Positions 1 to 7,785 of a stretch of DNA of 64,000 nucleotides are shown piece after piece. Numbering within the stretch: position 1 is the stretch's first letter; the number at the start of each line of letters is the position of its first letter. Source of the stretch: CABZJG01 sp902512685 (GTDB lineage Bacteria > Pseudomonadota > Alphaproteobacteria > Rhodobacterales > Rhodobacteraceae); the NCBI GenBank assembly GCA_051201605.1, contig CP179201.1, forward strand, positions 744,001 to 808,000, read 5' to 3'. The notes beneath the pieces are model-generated. The model did not search any database. It worked only from the letters and a program-made list of their open reading frames with translations, and had not been told where the DNA came from. A program made the position numbers and the translations under genes.

Positions 1-597
1 GATCGGGACAAGCATAATCACCATCCAAACAACAATGGCATTAGCAGATTCGTTTGCAGTTAATTTTTTCACTATTAATAAATTTATTGAATGAAAAAAA
101 GCGCCTATGAATGCTAAGATAATTCCAAGAGAAATACTTCCTACACCAGGTTGAACAATAATAAGCATTCCAATAAAACCAACAAAAATAGCTGCAACTC
201 GTCGAAACTTTATAACCTCTCCAAGTAAGAAAACGGCCAAAATTGTAACAAATATTGGTGTAGTAAAACTTATTGCGGTCGCTTGAGCCAGAGGAATTAA
301 AGTTATAGCAGAAAATCCGGAAAACATTCCAATACTTACAAATATAGCACGCCAAACGAATAATCCTGGCCTATTCATTTTAAAAGAAGCCAATCCAGAA
401 CTACTCATGACAGGAATAATTATAAGGCAAGCTAGAAGGTTTCTAAAAAAAATCACCTCCATAATATGGATATTTTCAGAAGATTTTCGTATAAAAATTC
501 CCATGAAACTGAAGAAAAAAATCGATATAAGGGTATAGGCAATCGCTTTATTTTGCGATGGTAAGGTTCTAAAAGATAATAAAGGCTGCCAGGACAT
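1..597 (-). CDS. EamA/DMT-family permease, 5' part (runs off window)
   Basis: This is an open minus-strand frame of 199 codons starting at the ATG at 597 and continuing past the window edge. It encodes a hydrophobic protein with a run of membrane segments and the EamA hallmarks: an 'ATAISFTTPIFVTILA' stretch, 'LLGEVIKFRR' and 'GFIGMLIIVQPG'. EamA proteins are ten-helix inner-membrane exporters of metabolites, and about two thirds of one is visible here. A purine-rich ribosome site (AGAAGG) precedes the start. The substrate cannot be told. Family confidence is high. Confidence 0.85.
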   Translation of the reverse strand, partial: MSWQPLLSFRTLPSQNKAIAYTLISIFFFSFMGIFIRKSSENIHIMEVIFFRNLLACLIIIPVMSSSGLASFKMNRPGLFVWRAIFVSIGMFSGFSAITLIPLAQATAISFTTPIFVTILAVFLLGEVIKFRRVAAIFVGFIGMLIIVQPGVGSISLGIILAFIGAFFHSINLLIVKKLTANESANAIVVWMVIMLVPI

Positions 598-745
598 TTA
601 TTTTCCTTCTGGTAAAATAGGTATCTTAGAATCGCCAAATTGCTCGTGAAACTTGTCAAAGATATTTTTACTTAAACTTCTACAGAAGACCAGAGATGGA
701 AATCTCCATCTCTCAGCACCACTAATTTTGGCTTTCTCTAATTGT

Positions 746-856
746 CCAGCCCCCAAATTATGTACCATTTTTCAATAGAGTTTCTGGAACTGGCGGTCTC
801 ATGTTCAGGGCTTGGTGAGGGCGGATGTGATTGTACTGCTTTAGCCATGCATTGAT
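746..856 (-). pseudogene. IS3-family transposase OrfB, 3' end remnant
   Basis: The minus strand encodes 'INAWLKQYNHIRPHQALNMR' and ends about 12 codons later, matching the C-terminus of the intact IS3 OrfB at 2050. The IS end (CCAGCCCCCAAA) lies outside the stop. Everything 5' of the INAWLK codons is missing. The remnant instead joins in frame to the dispersed repeat that follows at 862. Two other remnants (35820, 47680) break at almost the same codon. Confidence 0.8.
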
Positions 857-861
857 GGGAA

Positions 862-1040
862 CGTCTACCAGCATCGCACTTCTAGCGGAATGCAATGGCA
901 CGGTATCCATCCAGTGATCCACCTCTAACCCTCAGCCAATGTAGGTAGTGTAGGCAATGTAGGCATTTTGGAAAACTTTTCTGGGGAAATTCTCTGGGGA
1001 CTTTTCGGATTTGCCTACATTGCCTACATTGCCTACACTC
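862..1040. repeat. Dispersed chimeric repeat with long hairpin, copy 1
   Basis: This segment is nearly repeated at 40812-40995, and its first 80 bases recur, diverged, at 47795-47880. It contains an inverted repeat: the arm GTGTAGGCAATGTAGGCA (948-965) pairs with its complement at 1021-1038, and a further half-unit starts at 1012. The loop is about 55 bases. On the minus strand the arms read as repeated VGN codons, and the part near 862 reads in frame into the IS3 OrfB remnant. Function unknown. Confidence 0.7.
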
Positions 1041-1445
1041 TTATCTCTCTTCTTTAACGAGGAAGGGGTAGTATATATAAAACACCACCTCGTATAAGCT
1101 GGATGCACAAGCAGCCCCCATCCACTGGTCAGATAAAACCGTCAAGATCGGGTATTAGGGTAGATATTCCCAGTTGACGATTACCAAACCCCAATCTCAG
1201 GTCAGGCTTGTATACGATACCCGGGTATAGGGGGGTGGCACTTGCAGGGGGCCTAATCGTAGACCAAACCGTAGACCAAATTACGCCTGTTGCAGGAACC
1301 ATAATGAGGCAGTAGCCTTGTTTTGTGGGGTTAATGCGTTGGGTCGTTTCCTACCGGAGGAACCATCACCTCCCCGGTGCGCCACCTACTCACATAACGC
1401 ATTGTAATACCTCACTATTTTGAAATTTATAGTGAACCGTAGACC
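1034..1445 (+). repeat. attP-like region upstream of an integrase start, copy 1
   Basis: Positions 1034-1240 are closely repeated at 7050-7255. Inside are direct repeats of CGTAGACCAAA (near 1259 and 1270), followed by the core ACCTCCCCGGTGCGCCA (1368-1384) and about 60 bases that are conserved ahead of the integrase start at 29790. Short inverted AATGCGTT/AACGCATT arms lie on either side of the core. The layout of arm-type repeats, core, then int start resembles a phage or island attachment region. The core ends in GCGCCA like a tRNA 3' end, but no tRNA body is visible. Confidence 0.6.
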
Positions 1446-1643
1446 ATGCTGGCAACCAAATCTAATAGCTATACCTTCCAAAAAGGCGGCGTCTGGTATT
1501 TCTCCCGTCGAGTACCTGTTGATCTAAGACGGCATTATAGAACGGGTAGGATCGCCTACTCTCTAAGAACCAAATCCACCAGGGATGCCCGTGTTAGGGC
1601 AATGAGTGATGCTGCTAAATTGGATCGGCCTAAAGTCTCATGA
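1446..1643 (+). pseudogene. Tyrosine integrase N-terminal stub (DUF6538)
   Basis: The 65-residue frame carries the start of a DUF6538-type integrase: 'FQKGGVWYFSRRVPVDLRRH' followed by 'RTGRIAYSLRTKSTRDARVR'. It stops at 'AAKLDRPKVS', so the core-binding remainder and the catalytic domain are gone. Its stop codon overlaps the ATG of the next gene (ATGA). An almost identical 5' end is at 29790 on the other strand. It is a remnant, though its promoter and leader could drive the downstream VOC gene. Confidence 0.8.
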
Positions 1644-2032
1644 TCAAGTCCATCGATCACATAGTTTTAACGGCACAAAATATTGAACAAACCATTTCAT
1701 TTTATTGTGATATCTTGGGAATGCAGCTTGAGTCATTCACTCCTCCAGATGGTAGTCTGGCAAGGCAAGCGTTGAAGTTTGGTAATCAGAAAATTAACCT
1801 TCATGATGCAAAAGCACCATATGTTCCTCATGCTAAAAACCCCACTTCAGGCGCTATCGACATTTGTTTCTTGAGTGACCTTCCTACCCAAGAGTGGATT
1901 AAAAGGTTCGAGTTGCACAACATTCCAATAGAAAATGGCCCAGTACAAAAAACGGGAGCAACAGGCCCACTCATGTCAATATATGTTCGAGATCCAGACG
2001 GTAGCCTTATAGAGATTTCAAACCAAATTTAA
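1640..2032 (+). CDS. VOC-family (glyoxalase/dioxygenase fold) protein
   Basis: This is a 130-residue single-unit vicinal-oxygen-chelate protein. It opens with 'SIDHIVLTAQNIEQTISFYC' and shows the family pattern: a metal-type His near residue 7, a second His in 'KINLHD' around 53, and Glu in 'DGSLIEIS' near the end. Members are cytosolic metalloenzymes (lyases, isomerases, resistance proteins) that usually act as dimers. The exact reaction cannot be assigned. The start overlaps the stop of the integrase stub by one base set (ATGA), so translation may be coupled to that stub. An IS3 copy begins six bases after its stop. Confidence 0.85.
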   Translation: MIKSIDHIVLTAQNIEQTISFYCDILGMQLESFTPPDGSLARQALKFGNQKINLHDAKAPYVPHAKNPTSGAIDICFLSDLPTQEWIKRFELHNIPIENGPVQKTGATGPLMSIYVRDPDGSLIEISNQI

Positions 2033-2049
2033 CACGCCTGTCTAGCCCC

Positions 2050-2916
2050 CTATATTCGCCCATTGATTTTTGGTTTCTCTAATAAGGTTTCTGGGACGGG
2101 TGGGCGCATGTTCAATGCGTGATGAGGTCTGATCTGGTTGTATTGCCGGAGCCAAACATTGATAGCGACCTGGGCTTGCCGTGTGGTGTGGAACCATTCA
2201 GCGTTGAGGACTTCTTTTCGCAAGGTGCCGTTAAAGCGTTCGTTGTATCCATTTTCCCAAGGGCTGCCTGGATAGATTTGCATTGGTTTGATGCCGATCC
2301 TTTTCAGCCAGTCCTGTAGATGCGTGGCAATAAACTCGGGTCCGTTGTCAGAGCGAATAAACTCTGGCTCACCATGTTTGATCAGCAGCGGGTGCAGTGT
2401 CTCCAAAACATCATGCGCATTCATTTTGGGCCGCACTGCTACGCAGAGCGCTTCACGGGTGTATTCATCTAGAACCGTGAACATTTTATAGCTGCGCCCA
2501 TTGCTAAGCTTATCGTGCACAAAGTCGATCGCCCAAATATGGTTCGGATGTGTGGGCCACAGCCTGATGATGGAACTGTCTTTGTGATAAAGCCGTTTGC
2601 GCTTCTTGTGCCGGCGCGGCAGCTGTAAACCTTCTTCGTTCCATAAGCGCTCTATCCTCTTGTGGTTAACACGCCAGCCTTCTATGCGCAGCAGGGCTGT
2701 GACTTTCCTATAGCCATAACACCCATATTGCTTGGCCAGCCGGATCATCGCCAAGCGTAGTTCGGTATCATCTGTGGGTTTGGCTTGATAGCGCAGACTT
2801 GAGCGGGCTACATCCAGAACAGCGCAAGCACGCCGCTCAGAAATATCCAGCTTTTGACGCGTATGAATAACAGCCTGACGAAGCTGAGCCCGCGTCAGGC
2901 CCGCGGCTTTAGATGA
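2050..2916 (-). CDS. IS3-family transposase OrfB (DDE), frameshift-expressed
   Basis: The frame is open from 2916, overlapping the end of orfA in the -1 frame; the first ATG is only at 2754. It encodes the rve integrase core. The DDE residues are visible in 'WAIDFVHDKL' (D), 'FIRSDNGPEFI' (D) and 'WENGYNERFNG' (E), and the C-terminus is 'NQIRPHHALNMRPPVPETLL'. As in other IS3 elements, the active transposase is probably an OrfAB fusion made by programmed -1 frameshifting. Copy 2 has the identical protein. Confidence 0.85.
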   Translation of the reverse strand, partial: SSKAAGLTRAQLRQAVIHTRQKLDISERRACAVLDVARSSLRYQAKPTDDTELRLAMIRLAKQYGCYGYRKVTALLRIEGWRVNHKRIERLWNEEGLQLPRRHKKRKRLYHKDSSIIRLWPTHPNHIWAIDFVHDKLSNGRSYKMFTVLDEYTREALCVAVRPKMNAHDVLETLHPLLIKHGEPEFIRSDNGPEFIATHLQDWLKRIGIKPMQIYPGSPWENGYNERFNGTLRKEVLNAEWFHTTRQAQVAINVWLRQYNQIRPHHALNMRPPVPETLLEKPKINGRI

Positions 2917-3182
2917 TCAAGGCTCTCCTTCAGGATCACCTTGTCTAACTGCAAGTCAGCGACGATCTTCTTCAAGCGCTCGTTTTCTTTCTTGAGCAAT
3001 TTCATCTCAGAAACCTGTGAACGAGAAAGACCTCCAAACTTCTTGCGCCAGTAATAATAACTCTTATCTGAAATCCCAGCTTTGCGACACGCACTCAAAA
3101 CGTCCAAACCATCGTGCAAATGAACATCAATCTCGCGTAACAACTTCAACACATCTTCATCAGAATAACGCTTCCGAGCCAT
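2895..3182 (-). CDS. IS3-family OrfA (HTH transposase subunit)
   Basis: The 95-residue protein begins 'MARKRYSDEDVLKLLREIDV', then shows a helix-turn-helix (about residues 10-55, 'KAGISDKSYYYWRKKFGG') and a leucine-zipper-like coiled coil (residues 60-90). This is the standard OrfA layout for binding the IS ends. It lies immediately inside the right inverted repeat and overlaps orfB. Confidence 0.88.
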   Translation of the reverse strand: MARKRYSDEDVLKLLREIDVHLHDGLDVLSACRKAGISDKSYYYWRKKFGGLSRSQVSEMKLLKKENERLKKIVADLQLDKVILKESLDHLKPRA

Positions 3183-3487
3183 GTTTCCTTACTCCCTTTG
3201 CCAAAATATACTGGCACAGTTCTAGGGGGCTAAGACAAGAGGCTTGGGACTACATTCCTCAACCCGATTACAGCGACACATTTGTTCGCTCTGCAAACAG
3301 CCACGAGGTTATCGACCGAAAAGTGCGTATCCCAGCCAAGGGCTATCCACTGCCGCAAAATGAATGAACCCAGCAGGGAAACTGACATTCAAACAAAGCG
3401 CAGCATTTGGTACTTTGTGCTCTTTCTTGCCGTTCGCTGCGCTTTGGTTGAAGGTCCGCCCAGACCTGCCACTTGTCCACTTCACCA

Positions 3488-4387
3488 TCACTCCTCCCAG
3501 ACTTTCACCAACGCCTCCCGCATGACCCCCAAGGCATAGCCCGAGCCGTAGTTGGCTGCCACTGTATTAGACCCATGCCCTAGGATAGCCATCGATACCG
3601 CCTCAGGGCAGCCTGTGTTCCTCAGCTTGTCCTTCATGCGATGTCTTAGGGAGTGTATCGTCAGTTTCTTATCTGTGATGGCCCTGCGTAAGCGCTTCAT
3701 CAGCATAGCGGAGGCAGCATCATTGCCACGAGGGCGAGCGTATTTGGGGAATATAGCCTCCCCATCTTCCTTGCCTTTCCTGTGCTCCTGCAGTGTCTCT
3801 GCTGCTCTGTGGCTCAGTGGTAGCGTTCTATGTGACCCCTTGGTCTTGAGACCTCTAATGTTGTTGGGGCGTATGGTTACTGAGCGCTTCTGCAGGTCCA
3901 CGTCTTGGACTTCTAGCCCTACGATTTCCGACAGCCTTGCACCTGTATCTATCAAGGTGATGAAGAGTGCCCAGGCAAGCGGGTCGTCCTGGTAGCAGGG
4001 AGTTGCCATGGCGATATGCTCGTCCGTCAGCGGATGCCTGTCCTCGACGCTGGCACCTGCCCCTTTTATCTTAAGCCTGTTGAACACGTTTGGGATGGTA
4101 AGACTATGCTCTGTTATCACGTAGTTCACGGCTGCCTTTACAACGGCCACATTCCTCAGCACCGAGTTGGGCTTCATCCGCTCCAGTAAGTGGTCCCGAA
4201 AGGCGTTGGCATCTGCTCTGGTAATCTCCGCCAGGCTACCCTTTGCCAGTTTGTGCTCTCCTAGGCTGCTTTTAAGGTCTTTGCGCAGCTTCTTGATACG
4301 CAGGGCAGCATCTTTATCTCTCACACCTTCCCCGGCTTTATAGGCTGCATAGTCACTTAAGGCTGTATCCAGTGTCATGAGCGGCAT
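3488..4387 (-). CDS. Tyrosine recombinase/integrase (catalytic domain present)
   Basis: The 299-residue protein has the full tyrosine-recombinase active site: Arg in 'DTGARLSEIVG', Lys in the beta-hairpin region 'GLKTKGSHR', 'HSLRHRMKD' (His-x-x-Arg), 'LGHGSN' (His) and the nucleophile in 'ANYGSGYALG'. A SAM-like core-binding region covers roughly residues 1-110. The DUF6538 N-terminal module seen in the stubs at 1446 and 29790 is absent, so it may be 5'-truncated; it starts at an ATG at 4387. Its C-terminal motif 'YGSGYALGVMRE' recurs in the fragments at 5791 and 15372. It sits between the two inverted IS3 copies. Confidence 0.85.
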   Translation of the reverse strand: MPLMTLDTALSDYAAYKAGEGVRDKDAALRIKKLRKDLKSSLGEHKLAKGSLAEITRADANAFRDHLLERMKPNSVLRNVAVVKAAVNYVITEHSLTIPNVFNRLKIKGAGASVEDRHPLTDEHIAMATPCYQDDPLAWALFITLIDTGARLSEIVGLEVQDVDLQKRSVTIRPNNIRGLKTKGSHRTLPLSHRAAETLQEHRKGKEDGEAIFPKYARPRGNDAASAMLMKRLRRAITDKKLTIHSLRHRMKDKLRNTGCPEAVSMAILGHGSNTVAANYGSGYALGVMREALVKVWEE

Positions 4388-4655
4388 TACACAACAAAAA
4401 CAGCATCTTGTTAGCTAACTATCCAGCTTTCCAAGCTACTTTCATTCCATAGAGGTGTGCCTTTACATCGATCCCATCCGCTTTACTGGCCCCCTATATG
4501 GACAGCCTAGGGTTTGGATGCATATTGCAACACCATCTTCCCCTGAGGGGCACTTTGGGTGGTGACATTCCATATTGCCACCTCCCCTAGGGGTCTTACG
4601 GGTCCCCTATATGAAGAGGGTTAGAGGGATCCTTTAGGGGGTCTTTGTTTATGTT

Positions 4656-5020
4656 GTTCTCAATACAACAACACTCATACCCCTCCCTGTAGGTATCCCT
4701 AAGATGTTATCTTGGGTTAAAGGGTAAAGCGTAAGGTATAAGTCGTAATTCGTAATGTTTAATTGGTAATATGTAATATATAATACGTAAGGGTTTGGGG
4801 GGACCAAACACCCATCAGACTTTTTCAAACACAAACAAAACCAAAAATAGATTTGATCTTTAATGTCGGCTATCAAGCAGGTCTTTATTTCTAAAGTTTT
4901 AGGATAGTTTTTCTATGTCTTTAGAGCTGTTCTGTGGTGCCCTCTTTAAGCACTTCCTTTTTTGATACCGCTCTTATGCTTAGCCCTTAAGCTGCCTCCT
5001 CGTGCCACTCTGGAGCACTC
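4656..5020. repeat. 365-bp inverted repeat, copy A
   Basis: The reverse complement of this segment is present with very few differences at 16445-16809. The homology ends abruptly at GAGAAC on one side, where copy B meets an IS3 end. The pair brackets 11.4 kb containing two small hypothetical genes, IS3 copy 2, the 7-gene catabolic operon and a DMT permease. The minus-strand reading frame inside it is interrupted and low-complexity and is not called as a gene. Confidence 0.85.
4714..4790 (+). repeat. Degenerate heptamer array, 11 units ending in TAA
   Basis: Eleven consecutive 7-base units each end in TAA: GGGTTAA, AGGGTAA, AGCGTAA, GGTATAA, GTCGTAA, TTCGTAA, TGTTTAA, TTGGTAA, TATGTAA, TATATAA, TACGTAA. 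Seven of them end in GTAA. The period is exact with no slippage. The same array is in the inverted copy at 16675-16751. Function unknown; a protein-binding array or a short-tandem-repeat element are both possible. Confidence 0.8.
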
Positions 5021-5164
5021 TTAAAGATCAAGCTGAAACTGCATAAACTATGTTGCACCCTTATTGAGAGTGTTGCCAATAGGTGACTACCTCAGCTTTC
5101 TCAATTGTAAAACTGTAAACGAATCGCTTCTAACGCTATGTTCTGCCTCTGAAGGAGTTAAATT

Positions 5165-5407
5165 ATGTTTGTTCATAGCAAAGATGGAAGCCAATTTTTG
5201 GGTTTTAGAAAGTCACCTTTAGGCAGGTTTCAAATGGTTTATGACTGGGATAGCCTTAAACGCGAAGTGTATGATGTCGAGACTCCAAATGTTTCTAAAA
5301 TTGTCCTAGAAAAAGCAATGAAGAACGCCATCGATGCGCGGCATGTCATGCCCGCCTTGATTGACTCTTTAATTGCTCAAAACATCGTCTTGAGACAAAA
5401 ATATTAA
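5165..5407 (+). CDS. Hypothetical protein, 80 aa
   Basis: No family is recognised. The frame has a good ribosome site (AAGGAG, eight bases before the ATG) and encodes a soluble mixed-charge protein with no signal peptide or membrane segment. The C-terminal half ('VSKIVLEKAMKNAIDARHVM') is predicted-helix-like in composition. It is followed 46 bases later by another small hypothetical gene on the same strand, and both lie between an inverted repeat and an integrase remnant, as cargo genes often do. Confidence 0.6.
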   Translation: MFVHSKDGSQFLGFRKSPLGRFQMVYDWDSLKREVYDVETPNVSKIVLEKAMKNAIDARHVMPALIDSLIAQNIVLRQKY

Positions 5408-5453
5408 TTACCCACTTTTTACTTTATCGCACTAAGCTTGGGTAGCAAACGAG

Positions 5454-5783
5454 ATGCGAGTAATTTTAACTAAAGCTCTTATAGAGAACACTCAGGTTGA
5501 CCTTTCTAAGGCACGTCTCAGCCTTGGCGATGAGTTAAAGATAATCTTTGCAGAAAACGGCCTATATTATTTGTATTTTCAAGTGAATAGCAGCTGGATA
5601 ATGAGAATGTTTCGATCTCGTAAATGGAAATTACTCGGTAACCTATCAGATAACGACGGTGATTTGATTACCTCGCAATTAAAAGGTGCTAAAAAAGCAC
5701 GCGTGAGAATAGTCGATATTTCCTTAAAACAATTATCAAAAAATAGATTGGACGCCGTGTATATTTCAGTTTGGATAGGCTGA
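5454..5783 (+). CDS. Hypothetical protein, 109 aa
   Basis: No family is assigned with confidence. The protein is basic in its second half ('QLKGAKKARVRIVDISLKQL') and has beta-rich composition with a 'LSLGDELKIIFAENG' stretch; it has no membrane segment. The gap to the upstream small gene is short, so the two may be co-transcribed. It ends eight bases before the integrase C-terminal fragment on the opposite strand. Codon use is AT-rich compared with the operon downstream. Confidence 0.55.
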   Translation: MRVILTKALIENTQVDLSKARLSLGDELKIIFAENGLYYLYFQVNSSWIMRMFRSRKWKLLGNLSDNDGDLITSQLKGAKKARVRIVDISLKQLSKNRLDAVYISVWIG

Positions 5784-5790
5784 GTAATTG

Positions 5791-5848
5791 TTACCACACC
5801 CTCTCCATGTGCTCCCTCATGACCCCCAAGGCATAGCCCGAGCCGTAG
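5791..5848 (-). pseudogene. Tyrosine integrase, last 19 codons
   Basis: The minus strand reads 'HYGSGYALGVMREHMERVW' then a stop. This is the nucleophile-tyrosine C-terminus of the integrase family at 3488 and 15372. The upstream part was cut off by the IS3 copy whose end starts at 5849. Confidence 0.85.
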
Positions 5849-5903
5849 TGTCTTAGCCCCCTAGAACTGTGCCAGTATATTTTGGCAAAGGGAGTAAGGA
5901 AAC

Positions 5904-6191
5904 ATGGCTCGGAAGCGTTATTCTGATGAAGATGTGTTGAAGTTGTTACGCGAGATTGATGTTCATTTGCACGATGGTTTGGACGTTTTGAGTGCGTGTC
6001 GCAAAGCTGGGATTTCAGATAAGAGTTATTATTACTGGCGCAAGAAGTTTGGAGGTCTTTCTCGTTCACAGGTTTCTGAGATGAAATTGCTCAAGAAAGA
6101 AAACGAGCGCTTGAAGAAGATCGTCGCTGACTTGCAGTTAGACAAGGTGATCCTGAAGGAGAGCCTTGATCATCTAAAGCCGCGGGCCTGA
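5904..6191 (+). CDS. IS3-family OrfA
   Basis: Identical 95-residue OrfA to that at 2895-3182: an HTH, then a coiled coil with heptad leucines ('LLKKENERLKKIV'). A GGAGTAAGGAAAC leader provides the ribosome site for the ATG at 5904. Confidence 0.88.
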   Translation: MARKRYSDEDVLKLLREIDVHLHDGLDVLSACRKAGISDKSYYYWRKKFGGLSRSQVSEMKLLKKENERLKKIVADLQLDKVILKESLDHLKPRA

Positions 6192-7036
6192 CGCGGGCTC
6201 AGCTTCGTCAGGCTGTTATTCATACGCGTCAAAAGCTGGATATTTCTGAGCGGCGTGCTTGCGCTGTTCTGGATGTAGCCCGCTCAAGTCTGCGCTATCA
6301 AGCCAAACCCACAGATGATACCGAACTACGCTTGGCGATGATCCGGCTGGCCAAGCAATATGGGTGTTATGGCTATAGGAAAGTCACAGCCCTGCTGCGC
6401 ATAGAAGGCTGGCGTGTTAACCACAAGAGGATAGAGCGCTTATGGAACGAAGAAGGTTTACAGCTGCCGCGCCGGCACAAGAAGCGCAAACGGCTTTATC
6501 ACAAAGACAGTTCCATCATCAGGCTGTGGCCCACACATCCGAACCATATTTGGGCGATCGACTTTGTGCACGATAAGCTTAGCAATGGGCGCAGCTATAA
6601 AATGTTCACGGTTCTAGATGAATACACCCGTGAAGCGCTCTGCGTAGCAGTGCGGCCCAAAATGAATGCGCATGATGTTTTGGAGACACTGCACCCGCTG
6701 CTGATCAAACATGGTGAGCCAGAGTTTATTCGCTCTGACAACGGACCCGAGTTTATTGCCACGCATCTACAGGACTGGCTGAAAAGGATCGGCATCAAAC
6801 CAATGCAAATCTATCCAGGCAGCCCTTGGGAAAATGGATACAACGAACGCTTTAACGGCACCTTGCGAAAAGAAGTCCTCAACGCTGAATGGTTCCACAC
6901 CACACGGCAAGCCCAGGTCGCTATCAATGTTTGGCTCCGGCAATACAACCAGATCAGACCTCATCACGCATTGAACATGCGCCCACCCGTCCCAGAAACC
7001 TTATTAGAGAAACCAAAAATCAATGGGCGAATATAG
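6170..7036 (+). CDS. IS3-family transposase OrfB (DDE), frameshift-expressed
   Basis: The -1 frame is open from 6170 after a stop at 6167-6169, and it overlaps orfA by 22 bases. The first ATG is at 6332. The DDE triad is in 'WAIDFVHDKL', 'FIRSDNGPEFI' and 'WENGYNERFNG'. It is identical in sequence to copy 1, so both insertions, or the duplication, are recent relative to the many decayed IS fragments nearby. Confidence 0.85.
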   Translation, partial: SSKAAGLTRAQLRQAVIHTRQKLDISERRACAVLDVARSSLRYQAKPTDDTELRLAMIRLAKQYGCYGYRKVTALLRIEGWRVNHKRIERLWNEEGLQLPRRHKKRKRLYHKDSSIIRLWPTHPNHIWAIDFVHDKLSNGRSYKMFTVLDEYTREALCVAVRPKMNAHDVLETLHPLLIKHGEPEFIRSDNGPEFIATHLQDWLKRIGIKPMQIYPGSPWENGYNERFNGTLRKEVLNAEWFHTTRQAQVAINVWLRQYNQIRPHHALNMRPPVPETLLEKPKINGRI

Positions 7037-7049
7037 GGGGCTAGACACC

Positions 7050-7403
7050 CTACACTATTATCTCTCTTCTTTAACGAGGAAGGGGTAATAATATATAAGG
7101 CAACCCTCGTATAAGCTGGATACACAAGCCGCCCCCAACCAATGGTCAGATAAAACCGTCAAGATCGGGTATAGTAGTAGATATACCAAGTTGACGATTG
7201 CTAAACCCCAATCTCAGGTCATGGCTGAATACAGTACCCCGGTATACCCCCATTGCATTGGCCCCCCAGCCATTACTGACCAAATTACTGACCAGAATAC
7301 GCCTTATTGTGATGAACTCAGGTATGCTGTATCTAATGATATCAGGATGTTAGCAGTAATTCGGTGCAGTGGTAAGGAGTAGAACTACCTCCCCGGTGCG
7401 CCA
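7050..7403 (+). repeat. attP-like region, copy 2, with core but no integrase
   Basis: This segment matches 1034-1240 over its first 200 bases and matches, inverted, 29850-30020 over the rest. The arm-type repeats are TTACTGACCA twice (near 7271-7293). The core ACCTCCCCGGTGCGCCA is at 7387-7403. Unlike the other three cores, no integrase 5' end follows; unrelated sequence begins right after the core. It could mark the boundary of the island carrying the 7.75-15.2 kb operon. Confidence 0.6.
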
Positions 7404-7749
7404 TTTTCACCCAGTTTTCTGAATAAATTCAATGATACCAGTGGCTTGGACCATTTATCAGGACCGCTTTTGGGACCACTTGGTCATGTTGGGCTCAGGT
7501 AGTAGTTTCAGGGCGGTGAATTAAGTTACCTATTGCAAGTTTTTCTGCTTTAAGCGGACATTAAATCAAATCGTAGCGAATGGCAGTTTTGAGCCCAGAG
7601 TGACTAATGCTGCGCGGTGCCAAATGACCGCTTTGCAGATGTTGGCAAATAACTTACCCACAAAGTTGTGTTTCATGGCTAATTAAATACGACTGCTCAG
7701 ACTAGTTTTCTGGACATCATTAGACCACATGGGTTGACAGACTTCATTA
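7404..7749. other. Gene-less stretch before the catabolic operon
   Basis: No gene is supported here. It holds a 27-base sequence (7460-7486) whose exact reverse complement is at 37508-37534, with the inner palindrome GACCACTTGGTC. The rest is probably the promoter region of the GntR-led operon; no convincing -35/-10 pair is called. Confidence 0.5.
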
Positions 7750-7753
7750 TTGC

Positions 7754-7770
7754 ATACAAGTTGTATACAA
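7754..7770. promoter_or_regulatory. Probable GntR/FadR-type operator
   Basis: ATACAAGTTGTAT is a perfect 13-base palindrome (7754-7766), and TTGTATACAA overlaps it (7761-7770). Such TTGTATACAA elements are typical FadR/FCD-subfamily GntR sites. It lies 16-32 bases before the regulator's ATG at 7786, so autoregulation of the operon by this gene is likely. Confidence 0.65.
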
Positions 7771-7785
7771 TTTTTGGAATCACAC

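Larger units (their letters stand above)
2039..3237 (-). mobile_element. IS3-family insertion sequence, copy 1 (1199 bp)
   Basis: This complete element is identical in length and encoded proteins to the copy at 5849-7047, in the opposite orientation. The ends are TGTCTAGCCCCCTA and, from the other side, TGTCTTAGCCCCCTA, forming imperfect terminal inverted repeats. It carries orfA and a -1-frame orfB. No target-site duplication is visible (GCC to the left, AGA to the right), so the flanks may have been rearranged by recombination between copies. Confidence 0.9.
5849..7047 (+). mobile_element. IS3-family insertion sequence, copy 2 (1199 bp)
   Basis: This element matches copy 1 at 2039-3237 in length and encoded proteins, inverted relative to it. 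It begins TGTCTTAGCCCCCTAGAAC and ends with the complement of TGTCTAGCCCCCTATATTC. The flanks (GTAG before, CCC after) show no duplication. It separates an integrase tail (5791) from the repeat segment at 7050. Confidence 0.9.

Noticed and set aside
41..355. Cys/Tyr-rich 104-residue frame on the minus strand
   Set aside because: It is an out-of-frame shadow of the EamA permease running from 597 off the window.
1368..1384. tRNA 3' end (core ending GCGCCA)
   Set aside because: No D, anticodon or T arm can be folded upstream at any of the four cores, and the flanks differ. Reported only as an att-like core.
4714..4790. CRISPR array
   Set aside because: Units are seven bases with no spacers and no cas genes are present.
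4649..4876. 75-residue frame in the inverted repeat (also at 16589)
   Set aside because: It is mostly translation of the heptamer array, with low-complexity Tyr/Leu/Thr, and no family or ribosome site.
5454..5783. HIRAN-domain protein
   Set aside because: A few residues resemble the HIRAN pattern, but the conserved blocks are not convincing, so it is left hypothetical.
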